DNA of 64,000 nucleotides, taken from positions 62,001 through 126,000 of the forward strand of contig NZ_DAMCHJ010000002.1 in the NCBI RefSeq assembly GCF_032104385.1, given 5' to 3'. Shown here one piece after another: positions 1 to 8,990 of the stretch. The notes under the pieces were generated by a model. It did not search any database, was not told the DNA's origin, and saw nothing but the letters and a program-made list of their open reading frames with translations. Numbering within the stretch: the stretch's first letter is position 1; each line of letters starts with the position of its first letter. Source of the stretch: Tissierella sp032104385 (lineage in GTDB: Bacteria > Bacillota > Clostridia > Tissierellales > Tissierellaceae). The position numbers were made by a program, and so were the translations under genes.

Positions 1-124
1 CTTCATCACCAATTATTGCCCCAGTAACAAAGACAGTAAAGTTATCAATTTTTAATACTCCATTACCTTCATGGGTAAAATCAATTATTTTTCCTCTTAC
101 TATATCCCCTATATTAATCCCCAT
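1..124 (-). CDS. 23S rRNA uracil-5-methyltransferase family protein, N-terminal TRAM domain (partial)
   Basis: Only the first 41 codons are in the window; the gene runs off the left edge. The ATG at 124 follows a GGAGGAAGTT ribosome binding site. The peptide begins MGINIGDIVRGKIIDFTHEG and continues to GVLKIDNFTVFVTGAIIGDE, which is the small beta-barrel TRAM RNA-binding domain at the front of RumA/RlmD/TrmA-type methyltransferases (family knowledge). These enzymes methylate C5 of uridines in 23S rRNA or tRNA. The catalytic SAM domain and iron-sulfur cysteines are outside the window, so RlmD, RlmCD or another TRAM protein cannot be separated. Confidence 0.7.
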   Translation of the reverse strand, partial: MGINIGDIVRGKIIDFTHEGNGVLKIDNFTVFVTGAIIGDE

Positions 125-226
125 AACTTCCTCCATATCTATATTAAATTATTAAAATTAAGACACTATGAAAAAATAATATATCCATTATTAATCTGCT
201 TTATCTTAAATATTATCCCCTATAAA

Positions 227-259
227 ATATAAATACCCTTTTAATAAGGGTATTTATAT
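227..259 (-). terminator. Rho-independent terminator after the YbjQ-like gene
   Basis: A 14-bp inverted repeat with a five-base loop contains the core AAATACCCTT/AAGGGTATTT. On the minus strand a T-rich stretch follows. It lies immediately after the stop codon of the gene at 262-582. Confidence 0.75.
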
Positions 260-261
260 AA

Positions 262-582
262 CTAATCTATAACTACTGCTGTACCTGAAGCCGTAACCAT
301 CAGCATATTTCCACCTTGACCTAATACCTCATAGTCAATATCTACTCCCACTACTGCATTAGCCCCCATTTCCATTGCTCTAGTTTCCATTTCTTTAATA
401 GCTTCTTCACGAGCTTGTATAAGTTCTCCTTCATAGCTGCCCGATCTTCCACCGAAGAAATTAGTTAAACTTGCGGCAAAGTCCTTTATAAAATCTACCC
501 CAGCTATTACTTCTCCAAAAACTATACCCTTATACCCGACTATTCTTTTTCCTTCAATAGTTGGCGTTGTAGTGGTTATCAT
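262..582 (-). CDS. YbjQ/UPF0145 family heavy-metal-binding-domain protein
   Basis: This 106-residue protein has the typical pattern of the UPF0145 (YbjQ, DUF74) family: an opening strand GKRIVGYKGIVFGEVIAG, a central helix rich in Glu and Arg (residues 50-73), then MGANAVVGVDIDYEVLG and a closing MLMVTASGTAVVI strand. Members form small pentameric barrels and are labelled putative heavy-metal binding; their true role is not established. The length is normal for the family. The ATG follows AGGAGGTATAAAAA. It is monocistronic or cotranscribed with the gene at 604-1134, 21 bases upstream, and a strong terminator follows it. Confidence 0.9.
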   Translation of the reverse strand: MITTTTPTIEGKRIVGYKGIVFGEVIAGVDFIKDFAASLTNFFGGRSGSYEGELIQAREEAIKEMETRAMEMGANAVVGVDIDYEVLGQGGNMLMVTASGTAVVID

Positions 583-603
583 TTTTTATACCTCCTAGTT
601 TTA

Positions 604-1134
604 TTATTTCACCATTTCAAATAATTTTTCTTCTACATATTCCTTAAGTGGCTTTCCTGATATATTTACTTTAGTCTCATCCATAAAGTCTACCATTAAT
701 CTAAAGAAATTAATTACTAATTTATTTTCATCTATATAATATTCCGCTTCATGACCTGGTATAAATATTACTTCTAATTCTTCAAATTTTGTTTCTCCAC
801 TTAATTTTTCTTTTACATCGTCTAAGTTTAAAGTCTTTACAGGTTTAACCATATTATTCATGTTTCCTAAATCTTCCAACATCCACATATTATTGTTCCA
901 AAACTTTCTTTCTTGTTTTGTTGAATTATTTAGAAGCTCTCTATTTGATATTGCTGATAATACTTTTCTTACAGAATCCTCATTAAAATCTGAATTATAT
1001 AGATATTTCATTTCTTCTTTATTTGCCAATTCTATAAAAAATGAATCTACTACCTTCTCTTTATCGGCAATTGATTGCCAAATAAAAAGCATCATCTCTA
1101 CTGTATCAAAATTAATTTTTATTGTCTTTACCAT
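604..1134 (-). CDS. Conserved-type protein of unknown function, 176 aa
   Basis: I do not recognise this protein. It is soluble, acidic and mostly helical by eye: no signal peptide, no membrane segment and no Cys cluster. It opens MVKTIKINFDTVEMMLFIWQ and has a Trp/Asn-rich middle (KFWNNNMWMLEDLGNMNNM, about residues 77-96), followed by a Lys/Glu-rich tail. The ATG is preceded by AGGAGTCGATTTAA. The short distances to the genes on both sides suggest one transcript with cvfB upstream and the YbjQ-like gene downstream. Codon use looks like that of the neighbours, so there is no sign of recent transfer. Confidence 0.6.
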   Translation of the reverse strand: MVKTIKINFDTVEMMLFIWQSIADKEKVVDSFFIELANKEEMKYLYNSDFNEDSVRKVLSAISNRELLNNSTKQERKFWNNNMWMLEDLGNMNNMVKPVKTLNLDDVKEKLSGETKFEELEVIFIPGHEAEYYIDENKLVINFFRLMVDFMDETKVNISGKPLKEYVEEKLFEMVK

Positions 1135-1157
1135 TTAAATCGACTCCTATTCTTTAA

Positions 1158-1991
1158 CTATTTTAGCTTAATTCCATTATTTTCTATTGTAATAATACCT
1201 TCCTTATATAACCTGCCTATTGCTCTTTTAAATCCTGATTTACTCATACTTAATTCTTTTTTTATAATCTCTGGAGGACTATTATCACTTAAAGGTAGAA
1301 ATCCAGATTTTTCTTTTAATTTTGATAGGATTGCTTTTGCATCCTCATCCATTTGAATATAGGATCTATCTCTTAAACTTAAATCCAGCTTTCCATCTTC
1401 CTTCACCTTAGCCACTCTTACTTCTATAATATCTCCTACTTCATAAGCCCCCAATAATTCTTTCTTAGGGATTAATCCATCATATTTATCATCTACGGCT
1501 ACAAATGCACCTATATCTCTATTTATACTATAGATTGTCCCTTTTGCTTTATCATTTTCCTTATAAGAAGAGTCAGTTCTTAGCATATCTTTAATTTTCA
1601 TAGTAGCACATATTCTATTAGATTTATCTACATATACACCAACTAAATATTCTTTACCCTTATCTATTGAACCAACAGTTTCGCTAAAGGGTAAAAATAA
1701 ATCCTTTTCTAATCCCCAATCTAGAAATGAGCCTATCTTTGTTTGACTAACTACCATAAGATGTCCCATTTCTCCAACTTGTAATTTTGCCCTATTGGTT
1801 GTGGCTATAATTCTATCCTTTGAATCATTATATACCATTACCTCTATCTCATCTCCTACTTTTAATCCCTTTGGTATCTGAGATTTAGGAAGTAGTATAT
1901 CATCTTCTGCATCCTCACTTATATTTAAATAAGCTCCAACAGAAGTAAATCTTTTAATTATCAGTTTTTGTACATTACCAAGCTTAATCAT
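1158..1991 (-). CDS. cvfB: CvfB/YitL-type S1 RNA-binding protein
   Basis: This 277-residue protein has tandem S1-like OB folds followed by a C-terminal winged helix, the layout of CvfB (YitL). The S1 signatures are visible: MGHLMVVSQTKIGSFLDWGLEKDLFLPFSE at about residues 76-105 and KGTIYSINRDIGAFVAVDDKYDGLIPKKEL at about 150-180. The winged helix is the last 60 residues (PPEIIKKELSMSKSGFKRAI, ending in IENNGIKLK). Family members bind RNA and affect virulence-factor expression in staphylococci; in clostridia the role is unknown. The length is normal. The ATG follows GAAGGAAGTGAATT. Confidence 0.88.
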   Translation of the reverse strand: MIKLGNVQKLIIKRFTSVGAYLNISEDAEDDILLPKSQIPKGLKVGDEIEVMVYNDSKDRIIATTNRAKLQVGEMGHLMVVSQTKIGSFLDWGLEKDLFLPFSETVGSIDKGKEYLVGVYVDKSNRICATMKIKDMLRTDSSYKENDKAKGTIYSINRDIGAFVAVDDKYDGLIPKKELLGAYEVGDIIEVRVAKVKEDGKLDLSLRDRSYIQMDEDAKAILSKLKEKSGFLPLSDNSPPEIIKKELSMSKSGFKRAIGRLYKEGIITIENNGIKLK

Positions 1992-2074
1992 AATTCACTT
2001 CCTTCGTATTTCATTCTACTCCTATTTTATCACAATAACAATATTTTATCTCAATAATTTTGGAAAATTTTAAA

Positions 2075-2093
2075 GGGCGAACCTAGTTCGCCC
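2075..2093 (-). terminator. Terminator after pckA
   Basis: GGGCGAAC and GTTCGCCC form an 8-bp GC-rich stem with a three-base loop; TTTAAAATTTT follows on the minus strand. It is placed 13 bases after the pckA stop codon. Confidence 0.85.
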
Positions 2094-2105
2094 CTATTTT
2101 AACTA

Positions 2106-3761
2106 TTAAGCATAAATTTCTTTTTCTAGTTTCTCTAATAACTCCAATGCTTCCTTAGGAAGTTTATCTCTTCCACCTTTAAAGGTTTCCATATCTAATA
2201 AGAATTGTTTTCTATAATCAATGCTATTAACCCACATTTTTTGATATTCTATATCTTCCATATTTGGTATAAATCCTTCTATTTCCATAAATTCAATATC
2301 TGAAAAATTCCCTAATTGCTTAAACTCAGCTTTTTTAGTGGCTATATCTTCAAGAATTTTTAAAGTAATTTCCTTTGGAATTTTTTTATTTAAGAAATGG
2401 CCTGTATTAAATATATAACACCCTACATTTCTATTGGCAAATAGCTCCTTAAACTTTTCATAATCATTTTCAAGTGGATAAGTCCTAAATGGATTTGCAT
2501 ATGGCTCTATAACTAGAGCGTTCATATCTATACCTTCAGATAATCTTTCCGCTGTAGACCTTTTAGTTGCAAGTGTAGCACCCATAGTTGACGCAAGTAC
2601 AGGATTATTTATTTTAATTACTGGGGGAATCGTAGCATCTTTCATTAACCATGCAATCGCATCTACGGGTTCATCAATTTTATTTACCCTATTTTCAGCC
2701 CATAATTTAGATTTAACAGCTCTACCATTACCATTTCTTATATCTTCTGTTACTATTACCTTGTTTCCTTCATCATCCATAGTTACTCCACAGTTTTGTA
2801 CTGTAAGCAAATACTTATTTGAAGGATGATTTGTTGGATAATCTTGGGTCTTATCAAAATATGAAGGTTCTAATGCTACAGATGAGCCATTTTCAGTTGA
2901 TATTACATAAGCATCATCATGAAGAATTGTTATATCATATTTTCCATCATGCTTCTCATGAGTAATCGTAGATTTACCTGAACCTGATAAGCCAAAGACA
3001 CCTATTGTATATTTTTCATTACCTGGGAAATTATATCTCTTTATTCCACCATGGCAGGATGCAAAACCATTTCTATTTGCTATACCCCAAGCCAGTGTTA
3101 ATGTTCCTTTTTTATGTTCTCCAAAATATCTCATTCCACATAATAAAGCACAATTGTGATTAGGATCGAACAGAGCTAATCCATTTGGATGAGTAGGAGG
3201 ATAGTATTCAGGAATAGATAATATATAAATATCTCCCTCTGGTAATTTAACAGAATCCTTATACATCTTCATATATTCCTCTGTAATATATTGAAAATTT
3301 AACATCCAGCTATACATTGTGTTTTCATATCCTTCTGGAATTAGCAAATGTGCTTTTACCATAAAATCCTCATGAAGTCCTATAAGCACCTGAGCGTGGT
3401 ATAATTTCTTATATCTTGTATGAAATGCTGCTTCTCTTGCAATAGCCGAAAACTGTCCTTCGTCTACATTGTGTTCTCCAATTATCACCCTTGCTCCTGC
3501 AAAACGCCCAGTTATCTCACCATCATTAAATAAAAGTATTTTAGAACCTTCATCTAATCCTAATTCTGTTGGCCTATGTACAGGCATATCTGTAACTATA
3601 GTTCCTGGTGAATTTTTAGCTAATTTATATGCCTCTGATAGTGAAGAAACCTTAACCACATTGTTCCCATAAAAAGTAGATTCAATTGTAGTACGTATAG
3701 GAAAAAAGATAGGATTGTCCTTATTTATATCTTCTCTTCTATAGTTTGCTATTGTTGCCAT
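2106..3761 (-). CDS. pckA: Phosphoenolpyruvate carboxykinase (ATP), divergent form
   Basis: This cytosolic enzyme interconverts oxaloacetate plus ATP and PEP plus CO2 plus ADP, for gluconeogenesis or anaplerosis. The 551-residue chain has the PEPCK kinase P-loop GLSGSGKST at about residues 257-265, the following ILHDDAYVIS metal-binding stretch, the upstream YFGEHKKGT segment (family consensus Y-x-G-E-M-K-K), and a C-terminal EPYANPFRTYPL segment that takes the place of the usual adenine loop. Several normally near-invariant stretches differ: the usual MHCSAN motif reads ASCHGG here. The length is slightly above the usual 525-540. The ATG follows AAGGGGG. It is probably monocistronic, with its own terminator. 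PEP supply may link functionally to the PEP synthase at 53-55 kb and pyruvate kinase at 22-23 kb. Confidence 0.88.
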   Translation of the reverse strand: MATIANYRREDINKDNPIFFPIRTTIESTFYGNNVVKVSSLSEAYKLAKNSPGTIVTDMPVHRPTELGLDEGSKILLFNDGEITGRFAGARVIIGEHNVDEGQFSAIAREAAFHTRYKKLYHAQVLIGLHEDFMVKAHLLIPEGYENTMYSWMLNFQYITEEYMKMYKDSVKLPEGDIYILSIPEYYPPTHPNGLALFDPNHNCALLCGMRYFGEHKKGTLTLAWGIANRNGFASCHGGIKRYNFPGNEKYTIGVFGLSGSGKSTITHEKHDGKYDITILHDDAYVISTENGSSVALEPSYFDKTQDYPTNHPSNKYLLTVQNCGVTMDDEGNKVIVTEDIRNGNGRAVKSKLWAENRVNKIDEPVDAIAWLMKDATIPPVIKINNPVLASTMGATLATKRSTAERLSEGIDMNALVIEPYANPFRTYPLENDYEKFKELFANRNVGCYIFNTGHFLNKKIPKEITLKILEDIATKKAEFKQLGNFSDIEFMEIEGFIPNMEDIEYQKMWVNSIDYRKQFLLDMETFKGGRDKLPKEALELLEKLEKEIYA

Positions 3762-3903
3762 TGTTTACCCCCTTATAATAGTTGAATTAATTTTCAATCC
3801 TATTATAACAAATATATATAATATTGGGAACAAGATATGTTATATTTTATTATTAAATATGTTATACTTTTTTCTTTATATATCCCATTAGTATGTTATT
3901 ATA

Positions 3904-6087
3904 CTAAAACTTAAGTTTAGACAATGCATCTGCCAAATCCGTATTTATTGGCTCTGTTTTTGCCTTCTTCTGCTGTTTCATATAGCTAGCTACATCCCTC
4001 TTAGATATATTGTTCTTCTCTTTTGCCTTTCTTTCATTAAATGTAGATAGTTTTTCTCTATATCCGCATGAGCAGGTAAATATTTGTCCTTCTCCCTCTC
4101 CTCTTAACTCTAACTTCTTTTTACAATTTGGACATCTTGCATTTGTTATCTTAGATATATTCTTCCTATATCCACAATCCCTATCTTGGCATACATACAT
4201 TTTACCTTTTTTACCCTTTACCTCTAACATAAACTTTCCACATTCAGGGCATTTATTTCTAGTCATATTATCATGTCTAAAGGTTTCATCACTATTCTTT
4301 ATCTCTTTAACTACAGTTTTAGAGTATTCCTTCATTTCCTTTATAAAACTATCTTTATTTAACTTACCTTGAGAAATAAGTCCAAGCTTTTGCTCCCATT
4401 CTGCTGTCAATGCTGGGGATTTTAACTCTTCTGGTACTAGGTCTAATAATTGTTTTCCCTTTGATGTAATAAATATATCCTTACCATTTTTCTCTATTAA
4501 AAATGTATTAAAAAGCTTTTCAATTATATCTGCCCTAGTAGCTACTGTACCAATACCACCTGTTTCTCCTATTATCTTTTTCAAGGTTTTACTTTCATCA
4601 CTCATATATTTTACTGGATTTTCCATTGCTTGGAGCAAGCTTCCTTCGTTAAATGGTGCTGGCGGCTTAGTTTTTCCTGTTGTTTGCACCAGTGATATTA
4701 CCTTTAGTGTATCTCCTTTATTGATTACTGGAAGACTTTGATCCTCATTATCTTCTTCATCTTCATCATAATAATTATTTGAGTATACTTCTTTCCATCC
4801 TGCTGATATTACTCTTTTGCCCTTAGCTATAAAGTTTTCCTCAACTATTTTAGTTTTAATCGTCGTTTGCTCATATTCAAAAGGTGCATAGAGCACTGCT
4901 AAAAATCTTTTAACTACTAAATCATATATTTTTCTTTCATTATCATTCAACTCTGATAATAACACTCTTTGTTCTGTAGGTATTATTGCATGATGGTCTG
5001 TTACCTTAGAATTATCTACAAAGGATTTATTGGCTTTTATTGGTGAATTAAGTATCTTTGATGCAATTTTTTGATATTGTCCTATACCGCAAGACTTTAT
5101 TCTATCCTTTAATGTTCCTACAATATCATCAGATATATATCGAGAATCTGTCCTTGGATATGTTAATATCTTATGATTTTCATATAATCTTTGCATTATA
5201 GATAAGGTTTCCTTTGCTGAGTAACCAAATATCCTATTTGCATCCCTTTGCAATTCAGTTAAATCATATAATCCTGGTGAGCATGATTTCTTAAGAGCTT
5301 TTTCTATATCAACTACCTTAGCATCCTTACCTTTAAGTGATTCTAATATCTTTTCGGCTTTAGCTTTATCAAATGTTTTAGTATCCTTAGTATTATTATC
5401 TTGCCATGTTAGTTTTAAATTCTTTGTGTTAGCAGTGAGCCCATAATACTCTTTTGGTACAAATCTTTTGATTTCTTCTTCTCTTTGTGCAATCATAGAT
5501 AATGTAGGAGTCTGTACTCTTCCACAGGATAACTGGGCATTATATTTTACTGTAAGTGCACGGGTTCCATTGATACCTACCACCCAATCTGCTTCAGATC
5601 TAGCTACAGCTGAGTGATAAAGATTTTCATAGTATTTCCCATCTTTCAGGTTATTAAATCCATCCTTTATAGCCTTATCTGTAACTGATGAAATCCATAG
5701 TCTTTTGATTGGTTTCTTTACATTAGCCTTTTCTATAATCCATCTAGCTACAAGCTCTCCTTCCCTTCCAGCATCTGTTGCTATAATGATTTCTTTTACA
5801 TCCTTCCTATGCATTTGCTCCTTAACAGCATAAAACTGTTTACTACTTTGTCTTATGACTTCAAGTTTCATCCTTTCTGGCAGCATTGGAAGGTCTTCCA
5901 TATTCCAAGTCTTATATTTTTTATTGTATTCTTCCGGATCAGCTAATGTAACTAAATGACCTAAAGCCCATGTTACAATATACTTATCTCCTTCTAGATA
6001 CCCATTGCCTTTTTTCTTACAATTTAATACCCTCGCTATATCTCTGCCTACAGAAGGTTTTTCTGCTAAAACTAATATCTTATTCAT
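3904..6087 (-). CDS. topB: DNA topoisomerase III (type IA)
   Basis: This enzyme cuts one DNA strand through a tyrosyl linkage and decatenates replication intermediates. The 727-residue chain has an N-terminal Toprim domain (AEKPSVGRDIARVL at residues 8-21; DAGREGELVARW near 104), the catalytic tyrosine in LTYPRTDSRY near residue 308, and a C-terminal tail with two zinc-ribbon-like clusters (CPECGKF ... CQDRDCGY near 615-640, and CPNCKKK ... CSCGYRE near 650-675). The full family domain set is present. It lies 16 bases downstream of the ABC-F gene and is probably cotranscribed with it. The ATG has an AAAGGATG ribosome binding site. Confidence 0.95.
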   Translation of the reverse strand: MNKILVLAEKPSVGRDIARVLNCKKKGNGYLEGDKYIVTWALGHLVTLADPEEYNKKYKTWNMEDLPMLPERMKLEVIRQSSKQFYAVKEQMHRKDVKEIIIATDAGREGELVARWIIEKANVKKPIKRLWISSVTDKAIKDGFNNLKDGKYYENLYHSAVARSEADWVVGINGTRALTVKYNAQLSCGRVQTPTLSMIAQREEEIKRFVPKEYYGLTANTKNLKLTWQDNNTKDTKTFDKAKAEKILESLKGKDAKVVDIEKALKKSCSPGLYDLTELQRDANRIFGYSAKETLSIMQRLYENHKILTYPRTDSRYISDDIVGTLKDRIKSCGIGQYQKIASKILNSPIKANKSFVDNSKVTDHHAIIPTEQRVLLSELNDNERKIYDLVVKRFLAVLYAPFEYEQTTIKTKIVEENFIAKGKRVISAGWKEVYSNNYYDEDEEDNEDQSLPVINKGDTLKVISLVQTTGKTKPPAPFNEGSLLQAMENPVKYMSDESKTLKKIIGETGGIGTVATRADIIEKLFNTFLIEKNGKDIFITSKGKQLLDLVPEELKSPALTAEWEQKLGLISQGKLNKDSFIKEMKEYSKTVVKEIKNSDETFRHDNMTRNKCPECGKFMLEVKGKKGKMYVCQDRDCGYRKNISKITNARCPNCKKKLELRGEGEGQIFTCSCGYREKLSTFNERKAKEKNNISKRDVASYMKQQKKAKTEPINTDLADALSKLKF

Positions 6088-6103
6088 ATAAACATCCTTT
6101 CAT

Positions 6104-7990
6104 TTAATTCCTTTTTTGTTCCTCTATCTTTTCAACTAATTCGCTAAGATAAAGCCATCTTTCCATTTTTTCCTCTAGTTTATTTTCTATTATTTCCTTT
6201 TCTTTAAAGAGTTCTTGAAGTTTTGTATAGTCACTAGAAGCTTCAGTCATCTTAGTCTCTATATCTAATAAATCATTTTCAAGCTTTGCAATGATGTCAT
6301 CTATTTCATCCCATTGTTTTTGTTCTTTAAATGATAATTTTAAAGGTTTATTATTTTCCTTTTGCCTTTCTTTTTTTTCTGGTTTCTTTTCTACAACAAT
6401 ATCTTGTTTTTCTATTTTAGATATTTCTCTAAAATATTCATAATTCCCAGTATATCCTACTATTTTTCCGTTTCCTTCAAATACAAATAGTTTCTCAACT
6501 ACCTTATCCAATAAATATCTATCATGAGATACTATAATTACTGCACCAGGAAACTCATCAATATATTCCTCTAACACAGTCAGTGTATCTATATCTAAAT
6601 CATTTGTTGGCTCGTCTAAAAGAAGTACATTTGGTGCTTCCATCAACACCCTAAGTAGATGTAGTCTTCTCTTTTCGCCGCCTGAAAGTTTGCCTATTGG
6701 TGTCCATTGAAGCTCTTTAGAGAATAAAAATCTCTCCATCATCTGAGAAGCTGATATCTTTTCTCCATCAGACGTTTCAATATATTCTCCACCCTCTTTT
6801 ATAAATTCAATTGCTCTAAGATTATTATCCATATGAATATTTTCTTGAGCGAATACTCCGATTTTTACAGTTTCACCTATATCTACTGTTCCTTTGTCGG
6901 ACTCCAGTTTCCCTGAAATAATATTCATTAAAGTTGATTTTCCACTACCATTCGGTCCAAGGATTCCAACTCTATCATCCCTTAGAACAATGTAGCTAAA
7001 ATCATCTATAACTTTTTTCCCATCAAAGGACTTCTCTATATTTTCTATCTCTATTATTTTTCTACCTAATCTTGTTCCTCCTACAGATATATCTAACTTT
7101 TCATGAGGTGAATCTATTTCTCTATCATTCAATTCATTAAAACGTTCTATTCTAGCCTTCTGCTTTGTGGTCCTAGCCCTTGCTCCCCTCATCATCCATG
7201 CCAATTCATTTCTAAGCAAGGATTGTCTTTTCCTTTCACTGGCTGTTTCCATCTCTTGTCTTTCCAGTTTTTTCTCTAGAAAATAGTTGTAATTACCCTT
7301 ATATGAGTATATATTTCCATTGTTTAACTCAATTATTTGATTAACTACCCTATCTAAGAAATATCTATCATGGGTAATCATAAGGAGTGCGCCCTTTCTT
7401 CTACTTAAATATTCTTCTAACCAGTCTATTGTAGTATTATCCAAATGGTTTGTAGGCTCATCTAATATAAGTAACTCGGCAGGATTTATTAATGCTGATG
7501 CTAAAGCTACTCTTTTTCTTTGACCTCCAGATAGATTTCCTATTTTTTCATTAAAGTCTGTGATTCCAAGCTGAGTTAATACTGATTTAGCTTCACTTTC
7601 TAAATCCCAAGCATTTGCTTCATCCATCTCTTGAGTAAGCCTTAAGATTTCTTCGCTCTTTGCATTTGCATTCATAATAGCTTCCTCATACCTTCTAACT
7701 AGTTGAATGTTTTTAGAATTCCCTTTAAAAACTTGCTCTACTACAGTTAACTCAAGATCAAAGTCTATATCCTGTGGCAGGTATTCTATATTTACATTAT
7801 TTCCTTTAACTACTCCTCCAGTATCAGGTTCTTCTATACCTGCTATAATTTTTAGAAATGTTGTTTTACCAGTGCCATTTATTCCTATAAGACCTATTTT
7901 GTCACCATCATTTATCCCAAAATTTATATCCTTAAATAATTGTTTTTCGCTATATGCCTTTGATAAATTCTCTATAGATATTAGATTCAT
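6104..7990 (-). CDS. ABC-F family ATPase, Uup-like
   Basis: This 628-residue soluble protein has two ABC domains and no membrane segments. Walker A motifs are GINGTGKTT (near residue 38) and GPNGSGKST (near 345). The signatures are LSGGQRKRVALA and LSGGEKRRLHLL, and the Walker B motifs are LLILDEPTNHLD and VLLLDEPTNDLD. A basic linker (WMMRGARARTTKQKARIERF) joins the halves, and a C-terminal coiled coil of about 80 residues matches the Uup-type tail. ABC-F proteins bind the ribosomal E site and relieve stalled translation; some give antibiotic protection. The Uup-like tail argues for a housekeeping or DNA-branched-structure role rather than resistance, but this is inference. Confidence 0.9.
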   Translation of the reverse strand: MNLISIENLSKAYSEKQLFKDINFGINDGDKIGLIGINGTGKTTFLKIIAGIEEPDTGGVVKGNNVNIEYLPQDIDFDLELTVVEQVFKGNSKNIQLVRRYEEAIMNANAKSEEILRLTQEMDEANAWDLESEAKSVLTQLGITDFNEKIGNLSGGQRKRVALASALINPAELLILDEPTNHLDNTTIDWLEEYLSRRKGALLMITHDRYFLDRVVNQIIELNNGNIYSYKGNYNYFLEKKLERQEMETASERKRQSLLRNELAWMMRGARARTTKQKARIERFNELNDREIDSPHEKLDISVGGTRLGRKIIEIENIEKSFDGKKVIDDFSYIVLRDDRVGILGPNGSGKSTLMNIISGKLESDKGTVDIGETVKIGVFAQENIHMDNNLRAIEFIKEGGEYIETSDGEKISASQMMERFLFSKELQWTPIGKLSGGEKRRLHLLRVLMEAPNVLLLDEPTNDLDIDTLTVLEEYIDEFPGAVIIVSHDRYLLDKVVEKLFVFEGNGKIVGYTGNYEYFREISKIEKQDIVVEKKPEKKERQKENNKPLKLSFKEQKQWDEIDDIIAKLENDLLDIETKMTEASSDYTKLQELFKEKEIIENKLEEKMERWLYLSELVEKIEEQKRN

Positions 7991-8053
7991 AATATTACCC
8001 TTTCATTTAAGTTTTCTAACTAAATATTATAACATACATTGGGTATATAAAAC

Positions 8054-8081
8054 AAAAACGGAGAATTAATTCTCCGTTTTT
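8054..8081 (-). terminator. Palindromic terminator after the polysaccharide deacetylase
   Basis: A perfect 28-base palindrome is centred on ATTAAT (core ACGGAGAATTAATTCTCCGT) with A/T tracts on both sides. It can terminate in either direction and sits 43 bases past the deacetylase stop. Confidence 0.85.
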
Positions 8082-8124
8082 TGTTTTTTTATTTAATTCT
8101 TAGAAAAAGCTATTTCTTGAAAAT

Positions 8125-8898
8125 CTATTTTAAAAAAGATATAAATTTATCTAAGTCTATATCTTGGCTTATAATTATTCTAGGAATTTTGTATTTTCTA
8201 GTATATCTAGATACATATCCTGACTTTACTGTAAATCCTAATTTATACCCTGCTTCCTTAACATATTTAATAGCATCTCTATTGTATTCTCCAAAGGGAT
8301 AAGCTATATATCTTGAATCTAATAATTCTATATTTTTTACTAAATCATTCAATATTTCTTCTTTGGAAAGAGATTTCAAAAATGGAATGTCATTTTCATT
8401 CTTGTGATGTAAATCATATGTATGGGAACCAAATAAAAATACATCTTTATATTTTTTCATATCTTCTAAAGAAATAAACTGCAAACCTTGAGGTTCAAAC
8501 TCCTTCTTTTCTCTAGTTGCTAATTCTCCTATTGAAAAAATAGCCCCTTTCATCTCATATTCTTTCATTATAGGATAAGCATATATAGCATTGCTCAGAT
8601 ATCCATCATCAAAGGTTATAACTACAGTCTTTTTAGGAAGCTTTAATTTCCCCTCCATAAAATCTTCAAGTTCCTCTATACTTGCTGTATAATAACCATT
8701 TTCTTTTAAGTATTTCATTTGCTCAGTAAACTTTTCAAGACTTAGGACACTGTTATTATCTTCCCAACCATAGTTTATAATATCTTCTTCAGGTAATATA
8801 TGATGGTATAAAAGTACAGGAACTTTATCTAAACTAGCAAAAAAGACTAAGACACTGCTAGTAAATAAAAAAACAAATATAGTCCATAATTTTCTTAT
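8125..8898 (-). CDS. Membrane-anchored polysaccharide deacetylase with apparent ATA start
   Basis: This is a NodB-fold (CE4) deacetylase that removes acetyl groups from cell-wall or exported polysaccharide. An ATG-based reading begins only at 8718 and loses the start of the domain. The same frame stays open upstream to 8898 and encodes a signal anchor (RKLWTIFVFLFTSSVLVFFA), then VPVLLYHHILPEED, the classic first motif of this family. The catalytic Asp pair lies in VVITFDDGYLSN; GSHTYDLHH and the closing YPFGEYN are also present. No ATG, GTG or TTG exists in frame in this extension. The ATA at 8896-8898 sits eight bases after AAGGAG. The reading gives 257 residues, a normal length. Either ATA is used or the start codon has mutated. 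Confidence 0.82.
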   Translation of the reverse strand: MRKLWTIFVFLFTSSVLVFFASLDKVPVLLYHHILPEEDIINYGWEDNNSVLSLEKFTEQMKYLKENGYYTASIEELEDFMEGKLKLPKKTVVITFDDGYLSNAIYAYPIMKEYEMKGAIFSIGELATREKKEFEPQGLQFISLEDMKKYKDVFLFGSHTYDLHHKNENDIPFLKSLSKEEILNDLVKNIELLDSRYIAYPFGEYNRDAIKYVKEAGYKLGFTVKSGYVSRYTRKYKIPRIIISQDIDLDKFISFLK

Positions 8899-8990
8899 GA
8901 AATCATCTCCTTCTACTATTTATTTACCCAACCTATTTTATCACTTTTACATAAGGTCTTCAATATATCATTTCTTAAGTTGGTTTTCTG

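Noticed and set aside
3840..3903. Direct repeats ATATGTTATA downstream of topB as a repeat array
   Set aside because: Only two copies in a very AT-rich stretch; no regular spacing.
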